NCBI GenBank assembly: GCA_910577845.1
Contig: CAJTNA010000033.1
Location: forward strand, 1 to 8,596
Length of the DNA stretch: 8,596 bases
Source of the DNA: an uncultured Christensenella sp.
GTDB taxonomy: Bacteria; Bacillota; Clostridia; Christensenellales; UBA3700
Reading direction: 5' to 3'
Notes under the pieces: model-generated
Database searches by the model: none
What the model saw: the letters and a program-made list of their open reading frames with translations, nothing else
Told to the model about the DNA's origin: nothing
Translations under genes and position numbers: made by a program
Part shown: one piece after another, positions 6,203 to 8,596 of the stretch
Numbering within the stretch: the first letter of the stretch is position 1
Layout: the number at the start of each line of letters is the position of its first letter

Positions 6203-7693
6203 ATGAGAGGAAGCGGCGTTTTACTTAATATTAGTTCTTTGCCTAGTGAGTTCGGAATTGGTGGCTTTGGGGAAGAAACAATTCGATTTGCAGAATTTTT
6301 AAAGAGTGGTGATTGTAAATGGTGGCAAGTTTTGCCTATGACTACTATTGGGCTTGGTGACTCACCATATTCTGGCGTATCTGCATTTGCTGGGAACTAT
6401 TTGTACATTGACCCTATTATGCTAAGGGATAAAGGGTATATTACCTATGAGGAATGTGATAGTCTTAAATACTATGGCACTCCTTATGTAGTGGACTATG
6501 AGTTTTGTTATGCACAAAAAAAGCGTGCAGTTCAAATGGCTTATAACCATATTGTAAATACCAATGCGGATTTACTTTATTCTTATATCAATGAGCAACG
6601 TGGCTGGCTAATGGACTATGCCTTATTTATGTCTCTTAAAGATTACCACAATGGCAAGCCTTGGTTTGAGTGGGAAGAAGAGTATAAAACACACGATTAT
6701 TCTGCAGTTGGCAAGTTTATGAGTGAACATTCTCACGAGATTAACTACTATGTCTGTGAGCAATATCTTTTTGAAGAGCAATGGTCGGAGCGTAAAAAAC
6801 AAATAAATGATTTAAAGATAGGTATTATTGGTGATATGCCGATATATGTATCTTATGATAGCGTAGATGTTTGGGCAAATCCTAAATATTTTGATTTGGA
6901 TAAAGATTTTAAACCTAATAAAGTTGCAGGTGTTCCGCCAGACTATTTCTGTGCTGAGGGACAACTTTGGGGTAACCCTATTTATAACTATGACAATATG
7001 CGTAAAGATAATTTTAGTTGGTTTTGTGATAGAATAGAAAGAATGTTTAAGCTTTATGACAAATTAAGAATAGACCATTTCCGTGCGTTTGATAGATATT
7101 GGGCGGTTGATTATGGTGCACCTAATGCCATCAACGGCAAATGGTTTAAGGGCGTTGGTAGAGAGTTGTTTGCTATTGTTCGTCATAAGTTTCCTAATGC
7201 GGACATTATCGCAGAGGATTTAGGAATAATTGATGACGGCGTTATTGACCTTAGAGAAAGGACTGGTTTCCCTGGTATGAAAGTTTTACAATTTGCTTTT
7301 GATAGCGAGGTTAGTCCACATATGCCACATAATTATATTAGAAATAGTGTTGCCTATACTGGAACTCACGATAATACAACTATTTATGGTTGGTTAGCTA
7401 GTCTTGGTGCCGATGCTCGTGCTAAATTGTATGACTATATTGGTGAGCATTGCGAACTTGAGGGTGGCGAAAATAGTAGATTGGTTTGGGCTTGTATTCG
7501 TACAATGTTACTTAGCGTAGCAGATACTGTTATTATACCTTTCCAAGATTTAGCTGGTTGGGGGGACGATACAAGAATGAATATTCCTGGCAAAGCTTTT
7601 GGCAACTGGCGTCCACGTGTTACAAATGAGGCTATTGGTAGGATAAGAATTGATAGACTTAGACGCTATAACTATTTAAGTAATAGAAACTAA
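6203..7693 (+). CDS. malQ: 4-alpha-glucanotransferase (amylomaltase, GH77)
   Basis: This cytoplasmic enzyme transfers alpha-1,4-glucan segments between malto-oligosaccharides, releasing glucose and making longer chains that phosphorylase can use. Translation from ATG 6203 gives 496 residues, the size of the compact Thermus-type amylomaltase, without the extra N-terminal domain of the roughly 690-residue Escherichia coli enzyme. The N-terminus RGSGVLLNISSLPS...FGIGGFG and the block DSPYSGVSAFAGNYLYIDP are family hallmarks. GVPPDYFCAEGQLWGNPIY (about 243-261) is the conserved active-site loop. Catalytic residues by family comparison are Asp291 (RIDHFRAF, nucleophile), Glu338 (IIAEDLG, acid/base) and Asp390 (GTHDN, transition-state stabiliser). 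The C-terminus NIPGKAFGNWRPR is typical. The frame is intact. No glycogen or maltodextrin transport genes are in view. The next gene begins 77 bp later with its own promoter; a weak ATAAG/CTTAT hairpin at 7698-7715 is the only terminator-like structure between them. Confidence 0.97.
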   Translation: MRGSGVLLNISSLPSEFGIGGFGEETIRFAEFLKSGDCKWWQVLPMTTIGLGDSPYSGVSAFAGNYLYIDPIMLRDKGYITYEECDSLKYYGTPYVVDYEFCYAQKKRAVQMAYNHIVNTNADLLYSYINEQRGWLMDYALFMSLKDYHNGKPWFEWEEEYKTHDYSAVGKFMSEHSHEINYYVCEQYLFEEQWSERKKQINDLKIGIIGDMPIYVSYDSVDVWANPKYFDLDKDFKPNKVAGVPPDYFCAEGQLWGNPIYNYDNMRKDNFSWFCDRIERMFKLYDKLRIDHFRAFDRYWAVDYGAPNAINGKWFKGVGRELFAIVRHKFPNADIIAEDLGIIDDGVIDLRERTGFPGMKVLQFAFDSEVSPHMPHNYIRNSVAYTGTHDNTTIYGWLASLGADARAKLYDYIGEHCELEGGENSRLVWACIRTMLLSVADTVIIPFQDLAGWGDDTRMNIPGKAFGNWRPRVTNEAIGRIRIDRLRRYNYLSNRN

Positions 7694-7735
7694 AAGAATA
7701 AGACTAATAACTTATAATTTTGTTTATCTAATTTC

Positions 7736-7764
7736 TTGATTTTATTAAGGCAAATTGGTATAAT
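7736..7764 (+). promoter_or_regulatory. Near-consensus promoter for the transferase-ACP unit
   Basis: TTGATT (7736-7741), a 17-bp spacer and TATAAT (7759-7764), with TGG just before the -10 making an extended -10. By standard spacing the +1 is the A at 7771, which is the first base of the start codon. This predicts a transcript with no 5' leader. It shows that the two downstream genes can be expressed independently of malQ. Confidence 0.7.
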
Positions 7765-7770
7765 AATTAT

Positions 7771-8211
7771 ATGATTATTTTTACTTATAGAAATTATAAT
7801 GGCAATAGTAAGGCTTTGGCAGAAAAATGTTTAAAACAATTGTATGGTAGGGATATTTATATATCATACTTTGGTGACGGCAAACCTTATGTTGTGGATG
7901 AAAATTTATTTATTTCAATATCACATACCTATAAAGATATTGTAATTGCAATATCTGATAAAGCTGTTGGTGTGGATATTGAATATAAAAAGTCGAGACA
8001 TTATCAAAGTATTGCTGATAATATGCTTAAAAAAGATATTATTGATATTGACGAATTTTATCGTGAATGGACCAAATATGAAGCAGAGTTTAAGCACGGT
8101 GGTGATAATGGAATATTTGCTTATTTTGATGTTTTTGCAGATACTCAAATGACAGTGTATAGTGAGGACACAATTTATAAATTTATACCAATGGAAACTT
8201 TTATAAAATAA
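7771..8211 (+). CDS. Compact Sfp-like 4'-phosphopantetheinyl transferase
   Basis: The predicted reaction moves the phosphopantetheine arm of CoA to the conserved serine of a carrier protein, most simply the ACP encoded 13 bp downstream. Family motifs are in order: GDGKPYV (36-41), FISISHTYKDIVIA with Ser51-His52 (CoA contact), VGVDIE (66-71) with Mg ligands Asp69 and Glu71, and FYREWTKYEAEFKHGG (96-111) with Glu104 and Lys108. At 146 residues it is much shorter than Sfp (about 224) and only a little longer than AcpS (about 120). The motifs resemble the Sfp/HetI branch, with a reduced N-terminal half and a short C-terminus. There is no Shine-Dalgarno before the ATG (GGTATAATAATTAT is promoter sequence), but the N-terminus MIIFTYRN fits the family and no better downstream start exists, so the ATG is kept. 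Family assignment is secure; the ACP as partner is inferred from position. Confidence 0.85.
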   Translation: MIIFTYRNYNGNSKALAEKCLKQLYGRDIYISYFGDGKPYVVDENLFISISHTYKDIVIAISDKAVGVDIEYKKSRHYQSIADNMLKKDIIDIDEFYREWTKYEAEFKHGGDNGIFAYFDVFADTQMTVYSEDTIYKFIPMETFIK

Positions 8212-8213
8212 TT

Positions 8214-8219
8214 GGAGGT
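8214..8219 (+). promoter_or_regulatory. Ribosome binding site of the ACP gene
   Basis: GGAGGT lies 5 bp before the ATG at 8225, a near-perfect Shine-Dalgarno match. It contrasts with the upstream transferase, which has none. If both are on one mRNA, the ACP would be translated far more strongly, as suits a carrier protein needed in excess of its modifying enzyme. Confidence 0.85.
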
Positions 8220-8224
8220 TATTT

Positions 8225-8458
8225 ATGATTATAGATGTAGTAAAAAATATTTTGGTTAATCAAATGGATATAGACGAGGCTTCAATTACTATGGAAACTC
8301 GTTTGAATGAAGATTTAAAATTTGACTCTATTGACAAGGCTGAACTTATCACATCATTGGAAGATGAGTTTAATGTAATGGTAGATTATGAGCAAGTTTT
8401 ACACGTAAATACCATTGAGGAAATTGTTGAGGAAATTAAGAAATACGTTAAAGAGTGA
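8225..8458 (+). CDS. acpP: Acyl carrier protein
   Basis: This small acidic carrier holds growing acyl chains as thioesters on a phosphopantetheine arm. Its 77 residues match the usual AcpP length. DLKFDSIDKAELITSLEDEF (30-49) is the signature, with Ser35 the attachment serine in DSID (DSLD is commoner). Helix II follows and is rich in Glu/Asp, as needed to dock basic partner enzymes. The terminal helix TIEEIVEEIKKYV (63-75) is typical. The stop is TGA and a strong terminator follows 49 bp later, so the gene ends its operon. No fab gene is in view, so it may be the fatty-acid-synthesis ACP or a dedicated carrier for another pathway; the former is the default because of overall similarity to AcpP. 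Confidence 0.92.
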   Translation: MIIDVVKNILVNQMDIDEASITMETRLNEDLKFDSIDKAELITSLEDEFNVMVDYEQVLHVNTIEEIVEEIKKYVKE

Positions 8459-8464
8459 TTTTTT

Positions 8465-8479
8465 AGCCATTTATTGGCT
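8465..8479 (+). repeat. Small hairpin right after the ACP stop
   Basis: AGCCA (8465-8469) and TGGCT (8475-8479) flank TTTAT, with a T-run before and TTTAAAAATT after. The stem is only 5 bp and the following tract is mixed T/A, so it is a weak terminator at best. It may protect the 3' end or act with the strong terminator downstream. Confidence 0.4.
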
Positions 8480-8507
8480 TTAAAAATTAAAAATAATAAA
8501 TAAAAAC

Positions 8508-8548
8508 AACATCCTAAAAGTAATATTTTTAGGATGTTTAGTTTTTTG
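8508..8548 (+). terminator. Strong rho-independent terminator of the transferase-ACP unit
   Basis: There is a perfect 12-bp stem: AACATCCTAAAA (8508-8519), a 7-nt loop, TTTTAGGATGTT (8527-8538), followed by TAGTTTTTTG. On the minus strand the same stem is followed by GTTTTTATTT, so it could also stop a converging transcript from the right. It is the best terminator in the window. Confidence 0.88.
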
Positions 8549-8580
8549 TAAAGTCATAATTTTGTAAAAAGTCGAATTTT
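8544..8580. repeat. Two imperfect tandem copies of an AT-rich 20-mer at the right edge
   Basis: TTTTGTAAAGTCATAATTTT (8544-8563) is followed with a 4-base overlap by a close copy, TTTTGTAAAAAGTCGAA plus TTTT (8560-8580), which differs by two extra A and the bases after GTC. It starts in the T-tract of the terminator. Only two units are visible, and no function is evident. Confidence 0.35.
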
Positions 8581-8596
8581 TAAAAATACCCACCGA

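Noticed and set aside
7921..8152. Two frames inside the transferase gene, 7921-8148 minus and 7946-8152 plus.
   Set aside because: Both overlap a gene with clear family motifs, and their translations are Ile/Leu/Lys/Asn-rich shadows.

Overview
The window is AT-rich DNA (by eye about one-third G+C) with a standard bacterial code: TGG is used for Trp, and TAA or TGA for stops. Strong Shine-Dalgarno sites, sigma-A-like promoters, a single-polypeptide pyruvate:ferredoxin oxidoreductase and a secreted dockerin-bearing beta-helix protein together suggest an anaerobic, fermentative Gram-positive bacterium of the Clostridia type, plausibly from a gut or other polysaccharide-rich habitat. Species cannot be told from this sequence. 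I see no rRNA, tRNA, transposase, integrase, phage gene or CRISPR array.

Layout from left to right. Positions 3-2003 (+) hold the 3' part of a gene for a secreted surface protein: signal peptide, Cys cluster, glycine-rich right-handed beta-helix and C-terminal dockerin-like domain. Its true start lies left of the window. Positions 2004-2295 are a convergent intergenic gap with a hairpin (2232-2257) that can serve as terminator for both flanking genes. Positions 2296-5790 (-) encode a complete pyruvate:ferredoxin oxidoreductase (nifJ type). Positions 5791-6202 are a 412-bp divergent control region with promoter-like sequences facing both ways, a hairpin in the nifJ leader, and three copies of the octamer ATTGATAT (counting both strands). 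Positions 6203-7693 (+) encode 4-alpha-glucanotransferase (malQ). Positions 7771-8211 (+) encode a very small Sfp-like phosphopantetheinyl transferase, followed after 13 bp by an acyl carrier protein (8225-8458). A strong rho-independent terminator at 8508-8548 closes that unit.

How the genes fit together. MalQ remodels malto-oligosaccharides on the way to glucose, and PFOR turns glycolytic pyruvate into acetyl-CoA, CO2 and reduced ferredoxin, so the divergent pair touches two ends of carbohydrate fermentation. Shared control is only suggested by their head-to-head arrangement. The transferase/ACP pair is a logical two-gene unit: the first enzyme would add the phosphopantetheine arm to Ser35 of the second product. 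The surface protein is a separate extracellular function.

The most notable point is regulatory. The promoter in front of the transferase is close to consensus (TTGATT, 17 bp, extended TGG-TATAAT), and its predicted +1 falls exactly on the A of the ATG, with no Shine-Dalgarno site in front. This implies a leaderless mRNA. Apart from this and a few smaller oddities, the window looks like ordinary chromosomal DNA. I did not find a convincing undescribed system.
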